DNA from: Prevotella veroralis DSM 19559 = JCM 6290
Lineage (GTDB): Bacteria > Bacteroidota > Bacteroidia > Bacteroidales > Bacteroidaceae
Assembly: GCF_000377625.1 (NCBI RefSeq)
Contig: NZ_KB898325.1
Coordinates: 248,001-312,000 of the forward strand
Direction of reading: 5' to 3'
DNA: 64,000 nt
Positions 36,634-44,809 of the stretch are shown here, in pieces; the stretch's first letter is position 1, and every line of letters starts with the position of its first letter. Made by a program: the position numbers and the translations under genes. Under the pieces are notes generated by a model. That model had not been told where the DNA came from. It saw only the letters and a program-made list of their open reading frames with translations, and did not search any database.

Positions 36634-37236
36634 ATGAAGAAAACATTTTGTAGTATTGCAATGCTGGCTGTGACAACATTCGCACTTGTTGCATGTAACA
36701 ACCAGCCACAGAAGAACGATACAACAGAGAATCAGCCTGAAACAACCGCAAGTACATCAACCTCTGGTAGTCAGAAAATTGCTTATGTGGAGATTGATTC
36801 TATCATGAGTCAATATACTTATTGGAAGGATGTAACTAAGATTATAAAGGCTAAAGAAGCTAACATCCAACGCACATTAGCTGGAAAGCAGAAAGCTATT
36901 CAAGCTGCTGCTGCTAACTTCCAACAGAATGTCCAGGCTAATAAGTACACCCAGGCTCAGGCTCAACAGATTCAAGCAAGTATTCAGAAGCAAGCACAGG
37001 ATGCTGATGCTCTTCAACAGCGTTTGGGTGCAGAATATCAGAACGAAGTAGCTAAATATAATAAAGCTCTCTCTGATAGTGTGCACAATTACTTGAAGGA
37101 ATACAATAAGGATAAGAAGTATGCTATTATCCTTGCAAAGAGCGGTGATAATATCTTATATGCTGACCCTGCTTACAATATTACAAATGAAGTTGTAAAG
37201 GGTATGAATCAAGCTTATAAGGGGATGAGTAAGTAA
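36634..37236 (+). CDS. OmpH/Skp-like periplasmic chaperone (lipoprotein)
   Basis: 200 residues. Lipoprotein signal peptide MKKTFCSIAMLAVTTFALVAC, a low-complexity Thr/Ser linker (28-47), then an OmpH/Skp domain (IAYVEIDSIMSQY, 49-61) with a long Gln/Ala-rich coiled coil (about 70-140) and the family's C-terminal segment YAIILAKSGDNILYADP. Skp-type proteins hold unfolded outer-membrane proteins; the lipid anchor is a variation typical of Bacteroidota copies. Confidence 0.85.
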   Translation: MKKTFCSIAMLAVTTFALVACNNQPQKNDTTENQPETTASTSTSGSQKIAYVEIDSIMSQYTYWKDVTKIIKAKEANIQRTLAGKQKAIQAAAANFQQNVQANKYTQAQAQQIQASIQKQAQDADALQQRLGAEYQNEVAKYNKALSDSVHNYLKEYNKDKKYAIILAKSGDNILYADPAYNITNEVVKGMNQAYKGMSK

Positions 37237-37281
37237 TATAAAACAAACGATCTATTCATATTATCTGATTGTTTGTAATAT

Positions 37282-37319
37282 AAAGGAAGTCAGTTGAAGT
37301 ATTTCAACTGACTTCCTTT
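37282..37319. terminator. Terminator after the OmpH-like gene
   Basis: A perfect 17-bp stem around GTAT, starting AAAGGAAGTCAGTTGAA, with A- and T-rich edges so it may work in both directions. Confidence 0.8.
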
Positions 37320-37370
37320 ATTCAATATCTGATTGATTCATACAAGAGAGTAAGAAAAAAGGATATAAAG

Positions 37371-37408
37371 AGAAAATCCATAGACTCAAAAGAATCTATG
37401 GATTTTCT
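37371..37408. terminator. Terminator after rpsP
   Basis: A perfect 14-bp stem (AGAAAATCCATAGA) around a 10-nt loop, with A/T runs on both sides; best placed for the minus-strand rpsP. Confidence 0.75.
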
Positions 37409-37428
37409 TTTAATTGTGAGTAAGAGAA

Positions 37429-37962
37429 TTAAGCCTCTGCAGGAGCTTCCTCTGTTGTAGTCTCTTCAGCAGTCTTTGCTGCTTCAGCTTGTGCTGCAAC
37501 GGCAGCAGCCTTCTTGTCTGCAACCTTCTTAGCAATAGCCTCATTAACTTTCTTCTCAGCCTCAAGGTTCTTAGCAACAGCAGCCTTTTTCTCGTCAGTT
37601 ACTTTCTTTGCTACAGCATCGAATGCTGCAACTTTAGTCTGCTTCCAAGCGTCGAACTTCTGTTGACAAGTTGCCTCGTCGAATGCGCCTTTCTTAACAC
37701 CGCCACGAAGATGCTTCATCATGTAAACACCTTCACCTTTAAGGATGTTACGTGCTGTGTCAGTTGGTTGAGCACCTGTCTCAACCCAATACAATGCGCG
37801 CTCAAAATTCAAATCTACTGCGGCTGGATTGGTGTTAGGGTTATAAGTACCAATCTTCTCAATAAATTTACCATCACGTGGTGCACGAGCGTCAGCGATT
37901 ACGATACTATAGAAAGCATAGTTCTTACGACCACTGCGCTGCAATCTGATTTTTGTTGCCAT
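37429..37962 (-). CDS. rpsP: 30S ribosomal protein S16 with C-terminal extension
   Basis: 177 residues. The first ~85 are a standard S16 ([48 protein letters not shown]). The remaining ~90 form an Ala/Lys/Glu-rich, probably helical extension ending in TEEAPAEA, as is usual in Bacteroidota. Start at 37962 is the canonical MATKI; an in-frame ATG at 38049 lies upstream of the promoter box and is not credible. Confidence 0.95.
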   Translation of the reverse strand: MATKIRLQRSGRKNYAFYSIVIADARAPRDGKFIEKIGTYNPNTNPAAVDLNFERALYWVETGAQPTDTARNILKGEGVYMMKHLRGGVKKGAFDEATCQQKFDAWKQTKVAAFDAVAKKVTDEKKAAVAKNLEAEKKVNEAIAKKVADKKAAAVAAQAEAAKTAEETTTEEAPAEA

Positions 37963-38018
37963 AAAAATAAATAATTTATAAGGTTTGAATTCATTGCTGT
38001 CATCTCGTGACAGCGGTG

Positions 38019-38026
38019 CAAAAGTA
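38019..38026 (-). promoter_or_regulatory. Promoter -7 box deciding the rpsP start
   Basis: TACTTTTG on the minus strand, giving a leader of about 50 nt. Confidence 0.65.
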
Positions 38027-38062
38027 CTTCTTTTTTTGCTAACTACCAAATAATGTGAGTAT

Positions 38063-38902
38063 TTATAATCTGCAAACGTAAGAAAACATATTAGGAAAAT
38101 GTTGTTCGATATCGGTTGGCTTCACACCAAAGATACCGAAGATGGTGCTACCGCTTCCTGACATTTGCGCATAGAGTGCTCCTTTATCATAGAGTTTTTG
38201 CTTGATTGCTGCTAGTTCTGGATGATTAGTAAAGATAGGAGCTTCAAAATCGTTGATAAGTTCGTCACGCCATGTATCTATAGGCTGCTTGACAATATCA
38301 CGGCAACACTTTGCAGGGGTCTTAGGAGTTATAGAAGCATAAGCCTCGGCAGTAGAAACAGCAACATCAGGTTTGACAAGAACGAGATAATAGCCATTAA
38401 GATTCCCATTTTCAGAATCGGCAGGAGAGAGGATATTACCAATACCTGTTGCATAAGCAATCTCTGAAGTAATAAAGAAAGCACAGTCAGCACCTAGCTT
38501 AGCGGCATAACGTTCCATCTCTTTAATACCCATATTCAAACGGAAGCGTTCATCCAACAGTCTAATCATATAAGCAGCATCAGACGAACCACCACCTAAA
38601 CCGGCTTGCATAGGTATGCGCTTATATAGATGAATGTGTACTCGAGGCAACTGATAATCTTTTGCAAGCAGATTATAAGCCTTAACAACCAGATTCTTCG
38701 ATTCATCACATTCAACCGCACTTCCTGTAACCTTTAAGTCACAATCCGTATCAGATGGGAACTCTTCATCCATCTTTTTAATCTCAAGAACATCGCAAAG
38801 CGGTACAGGATAGAAAATAGTTTCAAGATTGTGATAACCATCTTCGCGTTTGCGCACGATATTCAAACCAAGATTGATTTTACAACAGGGGAAACAAATC
38901 AT
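38063..38902 (-). CDS. ispE: 4-diphosphocytidyl-2-C-methyl-D-erythritol kinase
   Basis: 279 residues, GHMP kinase of the MEP isoprenoid pathway. N-terminal [21 protein letters not shown] (6-26), the ATP loop [14 protein letters not shown] near 95-108 and the C-terminal [15 protein letters not shown] near 245. Phosphorylates CDP-methylerythritol at the 2-hydroxyl. Promoter -7 box at 38928-38935, so it is separate from dnaB, which is divergent. Confidence 0.95.
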   Translation of the reverse strand: MICFPCCKINLGLNIVRKREDGYHNLETIFYPVPLCDVLEIKKMDEEFPSDTDCDLKVTGSAVECDESKNLVVKAYNLLAKDYQLPRVHIHLYKRIPMQAGLGGGSSDAAYMIRLLDERFRLNMGIKEMERYAAKLGADCAFFITSEIAYATGIGNILSPADSENGNLNGYYLVLVKPDVAVSTAEAYASITPKTPAKCCRDIVKQPIDTWRDELINDFEAPIFTNHPELAAIKQKLYDKGALYAQMSGSGSTIFGIFGVKPTDIEQHFPNMFSYVCRL

Positions 38903-38927
38903 AGCGTTTTATTTTATAAACTGCTTA

Positions 38928-38935
38928 CAAAGATA
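38928..38935 (-). promoter_or_regulatory. Promoter -7 box for ispE
   Basis: TATCTTTG on the minus strand, 25 bp from the start codon. Confidence 0.65.
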
Positions 38936-38978
38936 ATAAAACGTTGTTATAATGATGTAGGGAACGGAATATTTTTTG

Positions 38979-38986
38979 TAATTTTG
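38979..38986 (+). promoter_or_regulatory. Promoter -7 box for dnaB (leaderless)
   Basis: TAATTTTG, 7 nt before the ATG at 38994, so the dnaB mRNA should begin at or next to its start codon. Confidence 0.7.
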
Positions 38987-38993
38987 CCGCCGT

Positions 38994-40511
38994 ATGCCAG
39001 AAAGAAAAGTTAGCAAAACAAGCAGAAGGGGACAGCAAGCCCCTATTGATACTTCCTTTGGTCATTTACAGCCACAGGCGATTGATATTGAGAAAGTAGT
39101 GTTAGGTGCCCTTATGATTGATAAGGATGCTTTCACGGTTGTATCTGAAATAATAAAGCCCGAAACATTCTATGAGGCTCGTCATCAGAAGATTTATGAG
39201 GCAGTCCAGTCGTTAAATCTCCAAGAAAAGCCAGTAGACATTATGACTGTGACCGAAGAGTTGCGTCATAAAGGAACGTTAGAAGAGGTAGGTGGACCCT
39301 CATATATTGTTGAATTGAGTTCGCAAGTGGCTTCTTCCGCGCATATAGAATACCATGCCCACATTCTTGCGCAAAAGTTTTTAGCTCGACAGCTCATCCA
39401 ATTTGCCTCAATGATTGAGACAGACGCATTTGATGAGACAGTCGATGTGGATGATTTGATGCAGAAAGCTGAAGGAGCATTATTTGAGATTTCTCAAAAG
39501 AACATGCTTCAAGACTATGTACAAATTGATACGATCGTAGATCAAGCTCACCAACTCTTGCTTCAAGCTGCCAATCGTGAAGGCGGATTGACGGGTGTAC
39601 CCAGTGGATTCCGCAAGCTGGATGATATTACAGCGGGCTGGCAACCTTCCGATCTTATCATTATTGCCGGTCGTCCTGCCATGGGTAAAACGTCTTTCGC
39701 ATTGAGTATTGCCAAGAATATTGCAGTTGATTATCGTAAGCCGATAGCCTTCTTCTCGCTTGAAATGAATAATGTCCAGTTGGTTAATCGCTTGATATCC
39801 AACGTTTGTTCTATACCGGGTAACAAGATTCTCAATGGTCAGTTAACCCCAGACGAATGGGAACGTTTTGATTCTAATATCCGCAAAATGCAAGGCGCAC
39901 CTATCTATGTTGATGATACTCCGGGTCTATCCATCTTCGAATTGAGAACAAAGGCACGCCGATTGGTTAGAGAGCATAACATAGAAGTCCTAATGATCGA
40001 CTATTTGCAGCTGATGAATGCGAATGGCATGCGCTTCAATAGTCGACAAGAAGAGGTATCAACCATTAGCCGCTCACTGAAAAGTCTTGCCAAAGAGTTG
40101 AATATTCCAGTCTTAGCCCTATCCCAGTTGAGCCGTGCCGTAGAGCAACGTGAGGGAGTTGAAGGCAAGCGACCGCAGCTAAGTGACTTGCGTGAGTCGG
40201 GTGCCATCGAGCAAGATGCCGATATGGTACTATTCGTTCATCGTCCCGAGTATTATCATATATTACAAGACGAGAAGGGAAACGACCTCCATGGTATGGC
40301 GCAAATCATCATAGCCAAGCACCGTAAGGGTGCAACGGGCGATGTTCTCCTGAACTTCCGTGGCGAATATACTCGTTTTGCCAATCCAGAAGATGCCAAA
40401 TTTGCAGTACCTTTGCCTGATGATCCTATAGGCGGAGAGATTGTCGGGAGTAAGATGAATGATGGTCCATTACCTCCGCCACCAGCCGATATGATCAAGC
40501 CTCCATTCTAA
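38994..40511 (+). CDS. dnaB: Replicative DNA helicase DnaB
   Basis: 505 residues. N-terminal DnaB domain (PQAIDIEKVVLGALMIDKDAF), linker, and RecA-like C-terminal domain with Walker A AGRPAMGKTS near 224, Walker B EVLMIDYLQLM near 330 and the R-finger/SLKSLAKEL...LSQLSR motifs. Unwinds DNA at the replication fork. The protein starts with a basic tail and ends in a Pro-rich tail (GPLPPPPADMIKPPF). Followed by a hairpin terminator and repeat element A. Confidence 0.97.
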   Translation: MPERKVSKTSRRGQQAPIDTSFGHLQPQAIDIEKVVLGALMIDKDAFTVVSEIIKPETFYEARHQKIYEAVQSLNLQEKPVDIMTVTEELRHKGTLEEVGGPSYIVELSSQVASSAHIEYHAHILAQKFLARQLIQFASMIETDAFDETVDVDDLMQKAEGALFEISQKNMLQDYVQIDTIVDQAHQLLLQAANREGGLTGVPSGFRKLDDITAGWQPSDLIIIAGRPAMGKTSFALSIAKNIAVDYRKPIAFFSLEMNNVQLVNRLISNVCSIPGNKILNGQLTPDEWERFDSNIRKMQGAPIYVDDTPGLSIFELRTKARRLVREHNIEVLMIDYLQLMNANGMRFNSRQEEVSTISRSLKSLAKELNIPVLALSQLSRAVEQREGVEGKRPQLSDLRESGAIEQDADMVLFVHRPEYYHILQDEKGNDLHGMAQIIIAKHRKGATGDVLLNFRGEYTRFANPEDAKFAVPLPDDPIGGEIVGSKMNDGPLPPPPADMIKPPF

Positions 40512-40583
40512 TTGTTTACTGAAAAGAGGTATTCGGTTAGAGAAAACACCTTATAAGTTATATCGGAAAAGAAGGATTGATAC

Positions 40584-40641
40584 TAACGTCCTCGCCCGTC
40601 CAGCAATAGATTTAATTTATTTCGGACAGGCGAGGACGTTA
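40584..40641 (+). terminator. Terminator after dnaB
   Basis: TAACGTCCTCGCC pairs perfectly with its complement (13 bp) across a ~30-nt loop with a further CGTCC/GGAC pairing, followed by TTTTGTGCTTTATTTT. Confidence 0.75.
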
Positions 40642-40706
40642 TTTTGTGCTTTATTTTCCTACGATTCAAACCTGAAATTTATCGAATCTAATAGTAGAAT
40701 AAATTT

Positions 40707-41079
40707 GAAATATTCTTTACATTTATTTTTTCTATTATAGGTTAAAATAGAACTCAATAATCGTAAATTTTAGAAGGAATATTCGATTTTTAGAAAACGT
40801 ATATACGTTTTTGATGAAACGTACCTCCGTTTTTGGTAAAACGTACCTCCGTTTTTAGTGAAATGTACCTCCGTTTTGGCAAAAAAGTAGGTACTTTTTA
40901 CCTAAATTGAATAGATTTTTTACCTGAAAGCAAGCCTTAGTTTTGTAAATACCTATATATCAGATACTTACAAGAAAGTTCAAAATTGCCTCAAAATTCG
41001 CGTATTTGAGGGAGAATAAAGGTTTGCTGGATAAAAACGCAAGGAGAAGTGCTGAAATTAGCAATATTCTATTACAAAA
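40707..41079 (+). repeat. Dispersed repeat element, copy A (~370 bp)
   Basis: One of three copies of a non-coding element. It opens with an AT-rich part (TATTATAGGTTAAAATAG...), then five 18-bp palindromes in strict 22-bp register at 40794, 40816, 40838, 40860 and 40882, then a ~180-bp tail containing AAAATTCGCGTATTTGAG and GGTTTGCTGGATAAAAACGC. First palindrome has a TATATA core, three have TACCTC, the last is AAAAAGTAGGTACTTTTT. A promoter-like TAGTTTTG lies at 40938-40945. It fills the convergent dnaB/kdsB gap. More diverged from copies B and C than they are from each other. Confidence 0.9.
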
Positions 41080-41081
41080 CG

Positions 41082-41828
41082 TTATTGCTCGTTTTGCCTT
41101 AAATACTCCTTGGCTCTCTCTAAATCTTGTGGCGTATCAATACTGACCGTCTCAATGTTTGTGATACAAACCTTAATACGATAACCATTTTGTAGCCATC
41201 GGAGTTGTTCTAATCTTTCTGCAAGTTCTAAGGATGAGGGGGGCAATTTGCTTATTTCGTGTAATGTTTCAACTCGATAGGCATAGAGCCCAATGTGTTT
41301 TAGAAAGGGATAGTGACCTATCCAATCCGCTTGTTCTATGCCGCGGATAAATGGAATTGCCGAGCGAGAGAAGTAGAGCGCATTATTATTTTTGTCAAGA
41401 ACTATCTTAGGGCTATTGACGTTTCTGAGGTCTTGCATAGACTTTAATGGAATACCGAGGGTTGCGATCTGCGTTTGCTCATCATCGAAACAGGACATTA
41501 TCATTCTGATTTGCTCCGTTTGAATAAAAGGTTCGTCGCCCTGAATATTGATAACAACATCAAACTTACCTTTAATCTTATCCAATGCTTCGCACGCCCG
41601 CTCCGTTCCGCTCTGATGATTCGCTTGCGTCATAACCGCTTTTCCACCAAACGCAGTTACAACATTGTATATACGTTCGTCATCAGTAGCCACATAGACG
41701 TCGGTTAGCACCTGTTTCGCCCTTTCGTAAACATGCTGTATCACAGGTTTTCCGCCTAATTGAGCTAACGGCTTTCCGGGAAATCGGGACGAAGAATAGC
41801 GCGCGGGGATAATTCCAAGGAACTTCAT
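41082..41828 (-). CDS. kdsB: 3-deoxy-manno-octulosonate cytidylyltransferase
   Basis: 248 residues. Activates Kdo as CMP-Kdo for lipid A/LPS core assembly. N-terminal IPARYSSSRFPGKPLAQLGGKP (5-26), nucleotide-binding QGDEPF near 97 and HIGLYAYR near 182. Start at 41828 (MKFLGIIPARY) is canonical; an ORF extension to 41933 overlaps the divergent gene. kdsC lies nearby on the other strand (42708). The promoter box TATTTTCG about 41857-41864 is imperfect. Confidence 0.95.
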   Translation of the reverse strand: MKFLGIIPARYSSSRFPGKPLAQLGGKPVIQHVYERAKQVLTDVYVATDDERIYNVVTAFGGKAVMTQANHQSGTERACEALDKIKGKFDVVINIQGDEPFIQTEQIRMIMSCFDDEQTQIATLGIPLKSMQDLRNVNSPKIVLDKNNNALYFSRSAIPFIRGIEQADWIGHYPFLKHIGLYAYRVETLHEISKLPPSSLELAERLEQLRWLQNGYRIKVCITNIETVSIDTPQDLERAKEYLRQNEQ

Positions 41829-41918
41829 ACGATCAATATACCTTTTATTAACGCTGCGAAAATAGCAATTCTTTTTAAAAAGACAATGCCTTAGAGCGAC
41901 ATTTTCATAGAAATGTAT

Positions 41919-41926
41919 TAATTTTG
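41919..41926 (+). promoter_or_regulatory. Promoter -7 box for the DUF2520 gene (leaderless)
   Basis: TAATTTTG, 5 nt before the ATG at 41932; first gene of the DUF2520-kdsC-maf-rlmH run. Confidence 0.7.
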
Positions 41927-41931
41927 TTGTC

Positions 41932-42711
41932 ATGAAGAGAATAACATTGATTGGAGCTGGTCGGCTCGCAACGCAATTAGGTAGGGCATTATTCGATGCA
42001 GGATTTATAATAAATCAGGTTTTTAGTAGGACAGAAGAGTCGGCTCGTGTACTCGCCGAAAGACTAAATGCGGAGGCTTTGACAAATCTTGATGACTTGC
42101 GTAATGATGCAGATGCGTATATTATCTCTGTAAAAGATAGTGCTCTTTGCCAATTGATTCCGCAAGTTTGCGCGGGTAGGGGGGATAAACTCTTTCTTCA
42201 TACGGCAGGTTCCATGTCGATTGATTGCTTTAAAGGATTCGCTAGTCGCTATGGTGTGTTCTATCCGATGCAAACTTTCTCGAAGACATGGGATGTGAGT
42301 TTCGAGGATATTCCAATCTTTATAGAAGGAAGTTCAGAGGAAGTTCAAGAGGATATTCGAACTTTAGCAGCGATAATTACAAAGCGTGTTATTCCACTTG
42401 ATAGTGAAAATCGGAAATATCTGCATTTGGCCGCGGTCTGGGCATGCAACTTTAGTAATTATTGCTATAGTGTTGCTGCGGATATTCTCGGTGAGCATGG
42501 GATTCCTTTTGACGTCATGTTGCCGCTAATTGATGAAACTACAAAGAAAATCCATGCGATGAATCCGAAGGAAGCTCAGACGGGTCCAGCTGTTAGATGG
42601 GATCAAAACGTGATTGATCAGCAAATGTTGCTAATGAAATCACACTCTAATTGGCAGGCTATCTATGAGGTTCTTTCTAATAATATTCATGCAAACGATA
42701 AAAAAGAATGA
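41932..42711 (+). CDS. Rossmann-fold DUF2520 protein
   Basis: 259 residues. N-terminal NAD(P)-type Rossmann motif (ITLIGAGRLATQLGRALFDAG) and a C-terminal helical DUF2520 domain (SENRKYLHLAAVWACNFSNYCY near 160-182), similar in layout to pyrroline-5-carboxylate or ketopantoate-type reductases. Substrate unknown. It overlaps kdsC by 4 bp (ATGA), so the two are translationally coupled; the run continues with maf and rlmH. Confidence 0.85.
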   Translation: MKRITLIGAGRLATQLGRALFDAGFIINQVFSRTEESARVLAERLNAEALTNLDDLRNDADAYIISVKDSALCQLIPQVCAGRGDKLFLHTAGSMSIDCFKGFASRYGVFYPMQTFSKTWDVSFEDIPIFIEGSSEEVQEDIRTLAAIITKRVIPLDSENRKYLHLAAVWACNFSNYCYSVAADILGEHGIPFDVMLPLIDETTKKIHAMNPKEAQTGPAVRWDQNVIDQQMLLMKSHSNWQAIYEVLSNNIHANDKKE

Positions 42712-43226
42712 TAAACTACGATTTAAAGAAGATAAAAGCAGTTGTTTTTGACGTGGATGGTGTGCTTTCTGCTGGTACAATTCTCATGGATGAGAAGGGC
42801 GATCCTGTTCGAACCATTAATATAAAGGATGGATATGCCATACAATTAGCAGTGAAACATGGTTTGCAATTAGCAATTATGACAGGTGGTCATAACGAAA
42901 ATGTGCGTTCGCGTTATGAATATCTTGGGGTGAAAGATGTTTATATCAACTGCTCTATGAAGATTAAAACATGGGAAGAGTTCCTAAAGAAATATGACTT
43001 AAAGGAGGAAGAGATTATCTACGTTGGTGATGACATTCCCGATTATGAAGTCATGCAACGTGCTGGATGTCCGTGTTGTCCAAAGGATGCTTGTGCAGAG
43101 ATTAAGCAAATCGCATGTTATATCAGTGATTGTAAAGGTGGTTATGGTGTGGCTCGTGATATCTTAGAGCAAGTTCTGAAGGCGCAAGGGAACTGGGTTA
43201 TGAACGCAAAAGCATTTGGTTGGTAA
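42708..43226 (+). CDS. kdsC: KdsC-type 3-deoxy-manno-octulosonate-8-phosphate phosphatase
   Basis: 172 residues, cap-less HAD phosphatase: FDVDGVLSAGTI near residue 13, MTGGHNENVRSR near 60 and YVGDDIPDYEVM near 105. Releases phosphate from Kdo-8-phosphate, the step before KdsB. The gene is 0.9 kb from kdsB, supporting the Kdo role over other HAD functions. Overlaps the preceding gene (ATGA) and the next (TAATG). Confidence 0.9.
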   Translation: MINYDLKKIKAVVFDVDGVLSAGTILMDEKGDPVRTINIKDGYAIQLAVKHGLQLAIMTGGHNENVRSRYEYLGVKDVYINCSMKIKTWEEFLKKYDLKEEEIIYVGDDIPDYEVMQRAGCPCCPKDACAEIKQIACYISDCKGGYGVARDILEQVLKAQGNWVMNAKAFGW

Positions 43227-43792
43227 TGAAGAAACATATAATACTCGCTAGTAATTCGCCTCGTCGTAGGGAACTACTGGCTGGATTAGATCTTGATTTT
43301 GAGGTAAAAGTTCTGCCAAATGTAGCAGAAGATTACCCTCATAATCTCCCTGCTGTAGAGGTTGCAGGATATATTGCACAGGAGAAAGCTGATGTTTATA
43401 AAACATTGATTACCGAAGATGACTTGGTTATCACAGCTGATACGGTTGTAGTAGTAGATAATACGGTGTTGGGTAAACCGAAGGATGCGGATGATGCGCG
43501 TAAGATGTTACATCTTATCAGCGGTCGTAGACATCAAGTTGTTACGGGTGTATGTCTTCTTACTTCTACAGGTTACCGTTCTTTTTCCGTCACGACAGAT
43601 GTAACATTCAAGCAACTGAGTGATGACGAAATCAATTATTACATAAAACACTTCAAACCTTTTGATAAGGCGGGGGCTTACGGAATACAGGAATGGATAG
43701 GCTATGTTGGGGTAACATCTATCAATGGCAGTTACTTTAATGTCATGGGGTTACCAGTACAGCGTATTTGGGAGGAAGTGCATAAACTATAA
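43226..43792 (+). CDS. maf: Maf-family nucleotide pyrophosphatase
   Basis: 188 residues with the Maf signature ILASNSPRRRELLAGL at residues 5-20 and TADTVV near 72, then GRRHQVVTGV near 100. Hydrolyses non-canonical or canonical nucleoside triphosphates to monophosphates and has been linked to septum control. Its ATG overlaps the kdsC stop (TAATG), so coupled translation is likely; the upstream TTG at 43220 is not needed. Confidence 0.92.
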   Translation: MKKHIILASNSPRRRELLAGLDLDFEVKVLPNVAEDYPHNLPAVEVAGYIAQEKADVYKTLITEDDLVITADTVVVVDNTVLGKPKDADDARKMLHLISGRRHQVVTGVCLLTSTGYRSFSVTTDVTFKQLSDDEINYYIKHFKPFDKAGAYGIQEWIGYVGVTSINGSYFNVMGLPVQRIWEEVHKL

Positions 43793-43808
43793 TCATTCGC
43801 AAAGAAGT

Positions 43809-44279
43809 ATGAAGACAATATTACTCTTAGTTGGTAAGACACAAAGTAAGATATTCAGAGAAGGGATTGATGATTATACCAATCGGATAAAGCATTACAT
43901 GCCTTTCTCTATAACGACTATCCCTGAACTAAAGAATACGAAGAATATTACGGAAGAACAACAGAGGCAGAGAGAGGGAGAACTTATATTAAAGGAGATT
44001 CAATCTGCTGATACGGTTGTATTATTGGATGAACATGGTTCTGAATTTACCTCTCTTAAGTATGCTGATTGGCTAACACAAAAGCAAAATACAGCTAGAA
44101 GACTTGTTTTTGTTATCGGAGGACCATACGGATTCTCGCAAGATGTATATGCACGGGCTAATGAGAAAATATCGCTTTCACGTATGACTTTCTCTCATCA
44201 GATGGTACGACTCATCTTTACAGAACAGCTCTATAGAGCCTGTACTATAATAAAAGGTGAGCCTTACCACCATGAATAA
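43809..44279 (+). CDS. rlmH: 23S rRNA (pseudouridine1915-N3)-methyltransferase RlmH
   Basis: 156 residues, exactly the family length. SPOUT methyltransferase with LLLVGKT at the start, VIGGPYGFS near 103 and the C-terminal SLSRMTFSHQMVRLIFTEQLYRA knot. Methylates pseudouridine 1915 of 23S rRNA in assembled 70S ribosomes. Start at 43809; an in-frame ATG at 43725 lies inside maf. Only 3 bp separates its stop from that of the convergent DUF4491 gene. Confidence 0.95.
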   Translation: MKTILLLVGKTQSKIFREGIDDYTNRIKHYMPFSITTIPELKNTKNITEEQQRQREGELILKEIQSADTVVLLDEHGSEFTSLKYADWLTQKQNTARRLVFVIGGPYGFSQDVYARANEKISLSRMTFSHQMVRLIFTEQLYRACTIIKGEPYHHE

Positions 44280-44282
44280 GTA

Positions 44283-44639
44283 CTATTTATCCTTTTGTTC
44301 CTTGCAAATAGGACACAAATCTTCTTCTTTATTAATCTTCTTATAATGCTCCTTACGCTTTGGATTCATAGGAAACCATCCTTTCGCAACTCGTTTTTCT
44401 TGTGCTAGTAACTCACCAATGCCCCAAAGCAGAGAAGCACCAAGAACACCAAGTACAGCTGAAAGAAATATATTCTGAATAAATAGGGCACCAACACAAC
44501 AAGCGATTCCAGATATAAGCAATAACCACCAAGGCTTAGTACCAAAATAATATTCAGTCTTTATTACCAAAGGATGGCACAGACCGATAATCAAAAACGT
44601 GCTTATAGCTAGAAGTATTCCTCTGAAGTTTAAATCCAT
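44283..44639 (-). CDS. DUF4491 family membrane protein
   Basis: 118 residues with three membrane spans (about 6-22, 37-52 and 56-75) and a basic C-terminal tail with two Cys (LCPICKEQ) that could bind a metal. The pattern MDLNFRGILLA...HPLVIKTEYYFG fits the Bacteroidota family DUF4491; function unknown. Promoter -7 box at 44716-44723. Confidence 0.8.
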   Translation of the reverse strand: MDLNFRGILLAISTFLIIGLCHPLVIKTEYYFGTKPWWLLLISGIACCVGALFIQNIFLSAVLGVLGASLLWGIGELLAQEKRVAKGWFPMNPKRKEHYKKINKEEDLCPICKEQKDK

Positions 44640-44715
44640 TTCTAGTTATCTTTTAAGATTAATACTTATCATCCCAAACTGATTAACTGATATTAGCCGT
44701 CAGGATTAACGGGTA

Positions 44716-44723
44716 CAAAAATA
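44716..44723 (-). promoter_or_regulatory. Promoter -7 box for the DUF4491 gene
   Basis: TATTTTTG on the minus strand. Confidence 0.6.
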
Positions 44724-44766
44724 CAAAAAATAATCAACCCTCAAATGTTTTCTCGGAATAAATGCC

Positions 44767-44774
44767 TATATTTG
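44767..44774 (+). promoter_or_regulatory. Promoter -7 box for the phosphosugar mutase
   Basis: TATATTTG, 35 bp before the ATG at 44810. Confidence 0.65.
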
Positions 44775-44809
44775 CAAATAGTAATTAGTAAATACGTAAG
44801 ACTTAAATT

